64,000 nucleotides of DNA from Adineta vaga. Taxonomy: Eukaryota > Rotifera. The stretch lies in the NCBI GenBank assembly GCA_021613535.1, contig CP075493.1, forward strand, positions 6,200,001-6,264,000, read 5' to 3'. The notes beneath the pieces are model-generated. The model searched no databases. It was not told the DNA's origin and saw only the letters and a list, made by a program, of their open reading frames with translations. Shown here piece after piece: positions 63,911 through 64,000 of this stretch. Position 1 is the first letter of the stretch, and each line of letters starts with the position of its first letter. The translations under genes and the position numbers were made by a program.

Positions 63911-64000
63911 ATGATGGATACAAATCGTGTAAATCTTTCGGCAAAAGATGAAGCTTTATTAATCTTAGAATATTTGGAGAATGAACAGATGTCGAAAACA
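63911..64000 (+). CDS. 5' end of a gene cut by the window, possible LisH motif
   Basis: An open frame from ATG 63911 to the window edge, three bases after an acceptor-like ACAG. It reads MMDTNRVNLSAKDEALLILE, then YLENEQMSKT. The spacing of leucine, Tyr-Leu and the following Glu resembles the start of a LisH dimerisation motif. Thirty codons are too few to name a family. Confidence 0.5.
   Translation, partial: MMDTNRVNLSAKDEALLILEYLENEQMSKT

Overview
The window is gene-dense, AT-rich animal DNA. Genes have many very short introns (about 40-80 bases, GT-AG, T-rich before the acceptor). Nearly every recognisable protein is a metazoan orthologue. Short introns, pyrimidine-rich AG sites a few bases before many start codons (as expected for spliced-leader trans-splicing), and a large ADP-ribosyltransferase/TPR fusion of a type I associate with Rotaria and Adineta all point to a bdelloid rotifer. 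The genus cannot be fixed from this. No virus, CRISPR array, rRNA gene, convincing tRNA or intact transposon was seen.

Layout. 0.5-4.9 kb (-): KATNIP, a ciliary katanin-interacting protein. 5.3-8.1 kb (+): a poly(ADP-ribose) polymerase with two WWE domains in front of WGR and the catalytic region. 8.5-12.7 kb (+): MYCBPAP. 14.0-15.9 kb (-): an RNF220-like protein whose RING end looks incomplete. 16-19.3 kb: gene-poor. 19.3-21.9 kb (+): cyclin L. 22.1-24.4 kb (+): OCRL/INPP5B phosphatase with an overlapping uORF. 24.8-26.4 kb (-): syntaxin-5. 26.8-30.0 kb (-): COG3. 30.3-31.2 kb (+): an intronless double-GNAT protein. 31.2-36.3 kb (-): the ART-TPR protein. 37.7-39.4 kb (+): RPB8, with a hairpin in its last intron. 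39.8-40.3 kb (+): a small hypothetical ORF. 40.5-43.1 kb (-): VCP/p97. 43.3-44.4 kb (-): a proline-rich repeat protein. 47.1-51.2 kb (+): ELP1. 51.2-51.7 kb (+): a MAGOH pseudogene. 51.8-53.4 kb (+): PGS1. 55.3-56.1 kb (+): an unknown basic protein. 56.6-58.5 kb (-): TMEM135. 59.9-63.0 kb (+): a long-chain acyl-CoA synthetase. 63.9 kb to the edge (+): the start of another gene.

Functional grouping: OCRL, STX5 and COG3 lie together and all act at the Golgi. TMEM135 and ACSL are head to head and both concern lipid metabolism. KATNIP and MYCBPAP are both ciliary.

The most unusual region is 40.5-53.4 kb. Lesions there follow one another: a one-base shift removes the conserved VCP tail; the proline-rich gene is split between two frames; a GMC-oxidoreductase relict stands alone; ELP1 has two frame breaks; MAGOH has a deletion with frameshift and a nonsense codon; and a PGS1 intron lacks a GT donor. 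This looks like a chromosome copy undergoing gene loss, as expected for one ohnologous copy in a degenerate-tetraploid genome, or a patch of indel errors in the assembly. The MAGOH lesions favour real decay there.
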